Shown here piece by piece: positions 1 to 5,670 of a stretch of 9,379 bases of DNA (positions are counted from its first letter, which is position 1; every line of letters begins with the position of its first letter). This DNA comes from Gemmatimonadota bacterium. Lineage in GTDB: Bacteria; Gemmatimonadota; Gemmatimonadetes; Gemmatimonadales; GWC2-71-9. The notes below the pieces were generated by a model. That model was not told the DNA's origin. It saw only the letters and a list, made by a program, of their open reading frames with translations, and did not search any database. The position numbers and the translations under genes were made by a program. Location of the stretch: assembly GCA_003220855.1 (NCBI GenBank), contig QHTP01000240.1, forward strand, positions 1 through 9,379, given 5' to 3'.

Positions 1-2
1 AC

Positions 3-1970
3 TCCTACCTGGAAGTCGCCACCGCGAACCCGTTCGATCTGGACGCGGAGAAGGCGCTCGCGTTCGCGACGGCGCGGGAAATCCGCATGCAGCTGCTCGC
101 GCCGTCCAAGATCGCCGAGCGGCTGGACGAGATGTACCGCCCCGAGAAGGCGGTGGACAAGCTGCTCGAGGGCATGGAAAGCGAGACCGCGCTCGAGCAC
201 CTGAAGGACGTGGCTCCCGACGAGATCACGCTGGCGGCGTCCGAGGCCGAGGCGAGCCAGCGCCCGGTGGTGCGCCTGGTGGATTTGATCATCTCGGAGG
301 GCATCCTGGCGCGCTCGAGCGACATCCACATCGAGCCCGAAGAGGGCGGGGTGGCGGTGCGCTATCGCATCGATGGCGTGCTGCGCCAGGTGATGAAGAT
401 TCCGCGCCAGGCGGGGCTGCCGCTGATCTCGCGTATCAAGATCATGTCGTCGCTCGACATCGCCGACCGGCTGCGGCCGCAGGACGGCCGCGCACGCGTG
501 GCGGTAAACGGCCAGCCGATCGACCTGCGCGTGTCGACGCTGCCGGCGGCGCTGGGCGAGAAGGTCGTGATCCGTATTCTCGATTCGCGCGCCACGGTCA
601 AGTCGCTCGACTCCCTGGGGCTGAATACCAACGAGACGGAGGGCATCAAGCGGCTGCTCGAGAACCACGAGGGCATCATCCTCGTCACCGGCCCGACCGG
701 CTCGGGCAAGACCACGACCCTGTACTCGTGCATCAACCAGATCAAGAGCGAGGGCGTCAACATCGTCACGGTCGAGGATCCGGTGGAGTACCGGATGCAA
801 GGGATCGTGCAGGTGCAGGTGCAGGAGAAGGCCGGGCTCACGTTCGCCTCGGCGCTGCGCTCGATTCTGCGCCAGGACCCGAACGTCGTGCTGATCGGCG
901 AGATCCGCGATCGCGAAACGGCCCAGATCGCCGTGCAGGCGTCGCTCACCGGACACCTGGTGCTCTCCACGCTGCACACCAACGACGCGTCGAACGCGGT
1001 CACCCGGCTCGTGGACATCGGCGTGGAGGCCTACAAGATCGCCGCGGCCCTGCGGGGCGTGTTGGCCCAGCGGCTGATGCGCAAGCTGTGCCCCACCTGC
1101 AAAGAAGTGTGGATGGAGGCTCCGCCCGACCGTCTCGGGAAGTGGGTTCCGAAGGGAACCCCACTGTACCGCGCCGCCGGCTGTCCCGACTGTGCCATGA
1201 CCGGATACCGCGGCCGCTTCTCGATCGTCGAGGTGCTGACGGTCACGGCCGAGGTGGAGCGGCGCATCGCGGCGGGCGAGACCGCGGAGCACATCGCGGG
1301 CGCCGCGCGCCGCGGCGGAATGAAGGGCCTGTTTGAGTCCGGGCTGGAGCACGTGCTGCGGGGTGAATCGACGCTCGACGAGCTGACGCGCGTCGTCGAC
1401 ATCCCGCAGGAGGAGGAGCGGCCATCGGGGCCGGCGGCAGCACCCCGGCGCCCGGGCGGCGGCGTGCCGCAGCCGCAGCACGCGCCGCACGCCGGCGCCG
1501 CGCTCGCCCCCGAGCCGACCGCCGACTCGCTGGTGGAGGATTTCGAGCTGCTGGAGGAGCCCCTGCCCGCACGGCGCTCCGGCCCCCACGGCCTCCCCGC
1601 CGTCAAGGTCCTGCTCGTCGACGACGAGGACAGCCTGCGCAAGGTGATGCGCGATCTGCTTGAGCGCGACGGCTACGACGTGGCGGAGGCGCGCGACGGC
1701 GTACAGGCGCTGGACCAGATCGACCGCGTCGGACCCGACATCATCGTGTTGGACCTGAATCTCCCCGGGCTCGACGGGTACGGCGTGCTGTCGCATCTGC
1801 GCTCGCGCCCGGCGACGGCGTCGATCCCCGTCATCGTGCTCACCGCGAAGGGCGACGAAGACAACGAGGTGCGCGTGTTCGAGCTCGGGGCGGACGACTT
1901 CCTCACGAAGCCGTTCCGCGCGCGGGCCCTGTCCGCGCGGTTGGAGGCGGTGCTGGGCCGGCGACGCTGA
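3..1970 (+). CDS. pilB: PilB/GspE-type secretion ATPase with C-terminal receiver domain (5' end outside window)
   Basis: Hexameric cytoplasmic ATPase that powers type IV pilus extension or type II secretion, here fused to a response-regulator receiver. The frame is open back to base 3 and already reads as the N-terminal MshEN-type domain (YLEVATANPFD), so the start lies upstream; ATG 87 is internal. Counting from that Met: Walker A GPTGSGKTT 202-210, Asp box DPVEY 231-235, Walker B NVVLIGEIRD 266-275, His box STLHTND 294-300, and a zinc tetracysteine C335, C338, C366, C369. A Pro/Ala-rich linker (about 441-505) leads to a receiver at 506-625 with acidic pair D512/D513, phosphoacceptor D556, T586 and K608. 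All catalytic motifs of both parts are intact. PilB and GspE cannot be separated securely; MshEN and the tetracysteine favour PilB-like. The receiver fusion is unusual. The Nudix gene starts 33 bp downstream in the same frame. Confidence 0.93.
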   Translation, partial: SYLEVATANPFDLDAEKALAFATAREIRMQLLAPSKIAERLDEMYRPEKAVDKLLEGMESETALEHLKDVAPDEITLAASEAEASQRPVVRLVDLIISEGILARSSDIHIEPEEGGVAVRYRIDGVLRQVMKIPRQAGLPLISRIKIMSSLDIADRLRPQDGRARVAVNGQPIDLRVSTLPAALGEKVVIRILDSRATVKSLDSLGLNTNETEGIKRLLENHEGIILVTGPTGSGKTTTLYSCINQIKSEGVNIVTVEDPVEYRMQGIVQVQVQEKAGLTFASALRSILRQDPNVVLIGEIRDRETAQIAVQASLTGHLVLSTLHTNDASNAVTRLVDIGVEAYKIAAALRGVLAQRLMRKLCPTCKEVWMEAPPDRLGKWVPKGTPLYRAAGCPDCAMTGYRGRFSIVEVLTVTAEVERRIAAGETAEHIAGAARRGGMKGLFESGLEHVLRGESTLDELTRVVDIPQEEERPSGPAAAPRRPGGGVPQPQHAPHAGAALAPEPTADSLVEDFELLEEPLPARRSGPHGLPAVKVLLVDDEDSLRKVMRDLLERDGYDVAEARDGVQALDQIDRVGPDIIVLDLNLPGLDGYGVLSHLRSRPATASIPVIVLTAKGDEDNEVRVFELGADDFLTKPFRARALSARLEAVLGRRR

Positions 1971-1978
1971 GGCGAACG

Positions 1979-2003
1979 TCTCCTTTCTCCCCTCTCCCCT
2001 CTT
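1979..2003. repeat. Heptad repeat / 19-nt mirror repeat in a pure pyrimidine tract
   Basis: Every base from 1979 to 2003 is C or T on the plus strand. The unit TCTCCCC occurs exactly at 1986-1992 and 1993-1999, preceded by a copy with two changes (TCTCCTT, 1979-1985) and followed by a partial copy (TCT, 2000-2002). Bases 1985-2003 read the same in both directions along one strand, a perfect 19-nt mirror repeat centred on 1994. It fills most of the gap between the pilB-like stop (1968-1970) and the Nudix GTG (2004), so that start has no purine-rich Shine-Dalgarno sequence. Homopurine-homopyrimidine mirror repeats can form intramolecular triplex DNA; whether this short one does is unknown. Confidence 0.75.
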
Positions 2004-2471
2004 GTGACATCAGTCCACGTCGCGTTCGTCGACGCCTACGTGCTCCGGGTCGGAGCAGCGGGCTTCGAGGTGCTCGTGCTGCGGCGCGCACCGGGCGGCC
2101 GCTCTCCGGGCTCGTGGGAGACGGTGCACGGGCACATCGAGGCGGGCGAGACGCCGGTCCAGGCGGCGCTGCGCGAAGTGCGTGAAGAGACGGGACTCGA
2201 CCCCGCCCGGCTGTACAATCTGTCGCGCGTAGAGGCGTTCTACCGCCACCGGACCGACGAGATCGCGCTGATACCCGTGTTCGCGGCCGTCGTGGCGGGC
2301 GCCGCCCCGCTGCGCGCGTCGACCGAGCACGACCGGTTGGAGTGGCTGGCCCCGGCGGCCGCCGCCGCGCGCTTCGCCTGGCCGCGGGAGCGCAGAGCAC
2401 TGGACGACGTTTTGTCAATCCTCGGGTCCGGAGACGCGGGCTTGCTGGAAGACGTGCTGCGGATAAGCTAA
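2004..2471 (+). CDS. Nudix hydrolase, NudB-like (dihydroneopterin triphosphate / dNTP pyrophosphohydrolase type)
   Basis: A 155-residue single-domain Nudix protein that hydrolyses a nucleoside-diphosphate-linked substrate with Mg2+. The Nudix box fits GX5EX7REUXEEXGU exactly: G43, E49, R57, E58, E61, E62, G64, L65. The flanking pattern (VHVAFVDAYVLR near the start, LRRAPGGRSPGSWE before the box, EHDRLEWL and FAWPRERRAL after it) resembles the NudB/dATP pyrophosphohydrolase subgroup, so folate-pathway dihydroneopterin triphosphate or a damaged dNTP are plausible substrates; specificity cannot be read from sequence. The start is GTG 2004; the protein contains no internal Met, and no Shine-Dalgarno is visible because the upstream bases are all pyrimidines. 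It lies 33 bp after the PilB-like gene, in the same frame with no further stop between, and 50 bp before the ATL gene, so the three are probably co-transcribed. Confidence 0.88.
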   Translation: MTSVHVAFVDAYVLRVGAAGFEVLVLRRAPGGRSPGSWETVHGHIEAGETPVQAALREVREETGLDPARLYNLSRVEAFYRHRTDEIALIPVFAAVVAGAAPLRASTEHDRLEWLAPAAAAARFAWPRERRALDDVLSILGSGDAGLLEDVLRIS

Positions 2472-2521
2472 GGAGGGGATCGGACGGACCGACTGGAGAC
2501 CTGGACAAGCGCCGACCGCAT

Positions 2522-2911
2522 GTGAATCCGTTCTATCACCGCATCTACCGAGTGGTTCGCCACATCCCCAAAGGCCGCGTCGCGACGTACGGCCTCGTGG
2601 CGCGGCTCGCCGGTCGGCCCGGGGCTGCGCGCACGGTCGGCTGGGCCCTCTCGGCGCTTCCCGAAGATGCCGACGTCCCCTGGTGGCGCGTGCTCAACGC
2701 GGCGGGCCGGATCTCGCTCTCGGGCGCAGACCACGGGTCCGTCGTACAGCGGGCCCTCTTGCTCCGTGAGGGGGTGAAGTTCGCGCCGGGCGGGGCGGTG
2801 AACCTCGCCGTGTTCGGGTGGCCCGCTGAGGCCTACGACAGCGCGCCCGCGGCCCACATGCGCGCCGCCTCGTCCCGCAGATCGCGCAGGTTGAAAGGCT
2901 TGCGGACGTAG
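2522..2911 (+). CDS. Alkyltransferase-like protein (ATL), MGMT fold without the acceptor cysteine
   Basis: A 129-residue protein of the O6-alkylguanine-DNA alkyltransferase DNA-binding-domain family. The active-site PCHR of true MGMT reads P53-W54-W55-R56, so it cannot accept an alkyl group. Known ATLs (E. coli YbaZ, S. pombe Atl1) have Trp here, bind O6-alkylguanine, flip it out and hand it to nucleotide excision repair. Other family residues are present: RHIPKGRVATYG (13-24, with nucleotide-flipping Tyr23), arginine finger R37 in the recognition helix, VLNAAGRIS (57-65), and QRALLLREGV (76-85). I chose GTG 2522 because VNPFYHRIYRVV matches the usual family N terminus; the frame stays open upstream into the Nudix gene, but that part is not ATL-like. 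A strong AAGGAGG lies at 2470-2476, about 45 nt too far upstream to serve this start. The last 26 residues are basic (RRSRRLKGLR) and overlap the convergent kinase gene. Confidence 0.88.
   Translation: MNPFYHRIYRVVRHIPKGRVATYGLVARLAGRPGAARTVGWALSALPEDADVPWWRVLNAAGRISLSGADHGSVVQRALLLREGVKFAPGGAVNLAVFGWPAEAYDSAPAAHMRAASSRRSRRLKGLRT
2833..2911. other. Tail-to-tail gene overlap (ATL and histidine kinase)
   Basis: The plus-strand ATL stop (TAG, 2909-2911) lies inside the kinase gene, and the kinase stop (TAG on minus, 2833-2835) lies inside the ATL gene. These 79 bp encode ATL residues 104-129 on one strand and the end of the kinase receiver domain (RKPFNLRDLR onwards) on the other. No hairpin plus T-run is visible, so the two converging transcripts are expected to run into one another or rely on Rho. 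Confidence 0.85.
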
Positions 2912-4965
2912 CGCAGGCCGAGCCGCACGAGCGCGTCGTCCGATCCCGGCCGCACGTCTCCCGTCGCCACCAGCACCCGGTCCTTGAGGGCCGGATGCGC
3001 TTCCACGAGCCGCGTCACGAACAGATGATCGCGCGCCCGCGCCTGCGCGTCCGCGAGGATCAGATCGTACGCGCGGGCGCCGGCGAGGTCGAGCCCGTGC
3101 TGGGCGTCGCGCGCCACGTCGACCGTGTGGCCTTCCCGGCCGAACAGCGCCTTCACCATGCGGCGCACCGCCGGATCGTCGTCGACGAGCAGGATCGCCC
3201 GCTTCGCGGCCGGCGGCGCTGGCGCCGGCGCGGGCACGGGCGTCGCGTGCACCGCCACGCCGGCCGGCGCCGCGGGCAGGTCCACCAGGAACGCCGCCCC
3301 GCCTTCCGGCGGCCGCTCGACCCCGATGCGTCCGCCGTGGGCTTCCACGATCGAATACGTGATCGAGAGCCCCAGCCCCGTCCCCTGACCCGGCTCCTTG
3401 GTGGTGAAGAACGGCGTGAAGAGGTGCGGCAGGACGTCGTCTGGGATGCCGGCACCGGAGTCCGTGACCCTCATCCGCACGCGGTCGTCGAACCACGTGA
3501 CGAGCCGGATCACGCGCGGCCGCTCCGGCGGATTCTCGGCGACGGCCTGCGCCGCGTTGTTCAGAAGGTTCAGGAGCACCTGCTGCAGCGCGTGGCGGTC
3601 GCCCAGCACCGGCGGCAGCGTCCCCAGATCCTTCTCGACCGCGATGTCTTTGAGCGTCAAGTCGTAGCTCATGAGCAGCAAGGTCCGCTGGATCACGTCG
3701 TTCAGGTCCACGGGCGCCTGCTCGCCTGGGCCCTTGCGCGCGAACGTGAGCAGGTTGCGCACAATGCGCCCGGCGCGCTCGGCCTGCTCGTGAATCACCC
3801 GCAGGTGGCCACGGTCTTTCGCGCCGAGCTCCTTCTGCTCGAGCAGGAACTCGGACAGGCCGGCAATCGAGGTGAGCGGATTGTTGAGCTCGTGCGCGAC
3901 CCCGGAAACCAGCTGTCCGACGGCGGCGAGCTTCTCGCTCTGGATCAGGTGGGATTCCATCGCCTGCTGGTCCGTCACGTCCTCGACCAGCACCACCAGG
4001 CTCTGATCGTGCGCCCCCCCCGGTGCCGGGATGCGGGCGGCGGTCACGCGGATGGCACGCCCCAAAGTGGTCGAGCGGAGCACGATCGGCTGCACCCGGT
4101 CGCCCGCGCGCGCGGCCGCCAGCAGGTCGACTAGCGGAGGCGAAGCGCCCACCAGGGCCGCGACCAGCTCCCGCCCGATGACGCCCGGGATCGGGGCGCC
4201 GAGCAGGGCGGCGAAGGAGCGGTTGGCCCGGCGCACCCGTCCCGCGTCGTCCACCACGGCGATGCCCTCGCTGAGCGAATCGAACGCCGTCTCCCACTGC
4301 TCCTTCGCGTGCCGCACCATCTCGAAGAAGCGCGCGTTGGCGATCACGATGGCCGCGTGCGTGGCCACGGTGGAGAGCAGGCGAATGTCCTCCGACGCGA
4401 ACGCACCGCCGCGCGGGTTCGCGATCACCAGGGTTCCCACCACCACGCCATGGGCGCGCAGCGGGACCGCCGCCGCGGACTCGGCCTGTACGCCCTCGAC
4501 CAGTCGCGTCGGCTCCCCGCCCGAATTGCGCACCAGCTCGAGCCGCTCCCGGCCCAGCGACCGGACGACGAGACCGGGATCGTCAGCGCCGATGGAGCGA
4601 CCCGCGAGCGCCGCCAGCGTGCCGTCGGCGGCGGTGACCCGCAGCAGGGGGCGGTCCTCCCGTCCTTCTCCCGCTTCCGCCGCTGCCGCCTCGCCGTCCG
4701 GCGCCAGGGCGACGAGGGCCCCCTGGGCGTCGAGAAACCGCATCGCGTAGCGGACCACCTGCTCGACGATCCGGTCGAGCTGCAGCGACCCCGACAGGAT
4801 GAACGACAGCTCCTGGAGGGAGAACAGCTCCGACAGGCGGCGGTTGAGCTCGTCCGCCGCCCGCCTGCGGTCGCGCTCGCTGTGCCGCAGCCGGCGCCCG
4901 AGCCGCAGCGACCAGCCCACGGCGGCCACGGCGGCGACGGCGAGTAGTGCGATCAGGAAGCGCAT
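2833..4965 (-). CDS. Membrane-anchored hybrid sensor histidine kinase (TM-GAF-PAS-HisKA-HATPase-REC)
   Basis: A 710-residue hybrid sensor kinase. Order from ATG 4965: one N-terminal transmembrane segment (about 2-20, MRFLIALLAVAAVAAV) with no sizeable outside domain, a short charged coiled coil (25-50), a GAF domain (about 50-210), a PAS domain (about 222-336), HisKA with H-box VAHELNNP (phospho-His358), HATPase with N-box (N466, N469, N470), G1 DSGAG 502-506, F-box PFFTTK and G2 GQGTGLGLS 526-534, a Pro/Ala linker (568-588), and a receiver (589-708). The receiver keeps D595/D596, D639, T668 and K689, but the loop after D639 reads DAQARARD instead of the usual DxxMPxxDG, so its chemistry may be altered. 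Sensing is probably cytoplasmic. TTG 4977 is an alternative start; neither start has a clear Shine-Dalgarno. It is the last gene of the minus-strand block, about 60 bp after engB. An 8-G tract (coding strand) lies between PAS and HisKA. The signal and target are unknown. Confidence 0.9.
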   Translation of the reverse strand: MRFLIALLAVAAVAAVGWSLRLGRRLRHSERDRRRAADELNRRLSELFSLQELSFILSGSLQLDRIVEQVVRYAMRFLDAQGALVALAPDGEAAAAEAGEGREDRPLLRVTAADGTLAALAGRSIGADDPGLVVRSLGRERLELVRNSGGEPTRLVEGVQAESAAAVPLRAHGVVVGTLVIANPRGGAFASEDIRLLSTVATHAAIVIANARFFEMVRHAKEQWETAFDSLSEGIAVVDDAGRVRRANRSFAALLGAPIPGVIGRELVAALVGASPPLVDLLAAARAGDRVQPIVLRSTTLGRAIRVTAARIPAPGGAHDQSLVVLVEDVTDQQAMESHLIQSEKLAAVGQLVSGVAHELNNPLTSIAGLSEFLLEQKELGAKDRGHLRVIHEQAERAGRIVRNLLTFARKGPGEQAPVDLNDVIQRTLLLMSYDLTLKDIAVEKDLGTLPPVLGDRHALQQVLLNLLNNAAQAVAENPPERPRVIRLVTWFDDRVRMRVTDSGAGIPDDVLPHLFTPFFTTKEPGQGTGLGLSITYSIVEAHGGRIGVERPPEGGAAFLVDLPAAPAGVAVHATPVPAPAPAPPAAKRAILLVDDDPAVRRMVKALFGREGHTVDVARDAQHGLDLAGARAYDLILADAQARARDHLFVTRLVEAHPALKDRVLVATGDVRPGSDDALVRLGLRYVRKPFNLRDLRDEAARMWAAGALS
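4014..4021 (-). repeat. G8 homopolymer inside the histidine kinase gene
   Basis: Eight consecutive C on the plus strand (eight G on the coding strand) encode part of the Pro-Gly-Gly-Ala turn near the end of the PAS domain, just before the HisKA domain. A slipped base here would remove the kinase core, so the tract is a possible slippage or assembly-error site. Confidence 0.6.
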
Positions 4966-5003
4966 GAGGGACAACAATAACGTTGCGCGACGAGCGTAAT
5001 CCC

Positions 5004-5031
5004 GACTAATGCATTCGGCTATCGGCTATTG
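5004..5031. repeat. Heptad repeat at the engB / kinase junction
   Basis: CGGCTAT occurs twice in direct tandem (5016-5022 and 5023-5029), and the 7-nt periodicity extends, more weakly, back to about 5004. The engB stop codon (TAG on the minus strand, 5026-5028) lies within the repeat, so the repeat supplies the end of the gene and most of the following spacer. On the minus strand the unit reads ATAGCCG. No hairpin or terminator shape is visible. Confidence 0.6.
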
Positions 5032-5670
5032 CACGCGGCCGAGGAGCTGGTCGATGCTCTCCCGCAGCTCCTCGATCCCCTCGTTCTTCCGTGCGCTCGT
5101 CACGATCACCTGATCGTCATCGAGCTCGAGCACGCCTTGCAGCTCTCGTTCGCGGCGCGCGCGTGCGGCCCGGGCCAGCACGTCGCTCTTCGTGAACGCC
5201 GCCAGCACCGGGGTCTCGCGCGCGGCAAACAGTTCCTGCATCGCGCGGTCGTCGTCGGAGGGGTCGCGGCGGATGTCGAGCAGCCAGAGGACGCCCGCGA
5301 GCCGGGGGCGATCGAGCGTATGGGTGATGAGCCCGCGGAAGGCGGCCCGGTCGCCCCGCGACGCGCGGGAGTAGCCGTAGCCGGGGAGGTCCAGGACGTA
5401 GTAGACACGCATCTCGAACACATTCATCGCCCGGGTCTTCCCCGGCGTTCCGGAGGTCTTGGCGATGCGGCGTCCGGCCAGCGCATTCAACAGGCTCGAT
5501 TTTCCGACGTTCGATCGACCGATCAGGGCGACTTCGGGAAGGGCAGGAGCGAGTAGGACGTCGGCCCGCGGGAATGAGCCGATGAAGCGGGGTTCCGGAG
5601 CGGTCAGGCTTCTTTCTTCTGGCGCACGCGCTCGGTGACGAGCAGCGGGGGCCGACCTTCGGTGACGCAC
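5026..5670 (-). CDS. engB: Ribosome biogenesis GTP-binding protein EngB (YihA/YsxC)
   Basis: TRAFAC-class small GTPase needed for late assembly of the large ribosomal subunit. Motifs, numbered from GTG 5670: G1 GRSNVGKS 51-58, G2 TPGKT 75-79, G3 DLPG 94-97 followed by the family-typical YGY, G4 TKSD 160-163, and G5 TSARK 191-195. The start is uncertain. GTG 5670 gives 214 residues but the first 21 are basic, unlike the family, and overlap clpX by 67 bp. The only later start-like codon before the conserved region is CTG 5607, which overlaps the clpX stop as CTGA and gives 193 residues beginning LTAPEPRFIGSF, close to the normal EngB N terminus. No ATG or TTG lies between. Either way it is translationally coupled to clpX, and it is followed by the kinase gene. 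Function is certain; the start is not. Confidence 0.93.
   Translation of the reverse strand: MRHRRSAPAARHRARAPEERSLTAPEPRFIGSFPRADVLLAPALPEVALIGRSNVGKSSLLNALAGRRIAKTSGTPGKTRAMNVFEMRVYYVLDLPGYGYSRASRGDRAAFRGLITHTLDRPRLAGVLWLLDIRRDPSDDDRAMQELFAARETPVLAAFTKSDVLARAARARRERELQGVLELDDDQVIVTSARKNEGIEELRESIDQLLGRVQ

Noticed and set aside
362..1018. 218-residue minus-strand open frame opposite the PilB-like gene
   Set aside because: Ser/Arg/Thr-rich antisense shadow with no domain or start signal.
2342..2521. N-terminal extension of the ATL frame into the Nudix gene
   Set aside because: The sequence is Arg/Gly-rich and unlike ATL; the family N terminus begins at GTG 2522.
2522..2911. Active O6-methylguanine-DNA methyltransferase (Ogt/MGMT)
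   Set aside because: The acceptor cysteine is replaced by Trp54 and no other cysteine is present in the protein.
2995..4134. 379-residue plus-strand open frame opposite the kinase
   Set aside because: Antisense shadow; composition is dominated by Arg, His, Gln and Val with no family features.
2468..4297. 609-residue open frame on the minus strand inside the kinase gene
   Set aside because: It is an Arg/Gly/Ala/Pro-rich shadow of the kinase and ATL region; the overlapping kinase frame has all canonical motifs.
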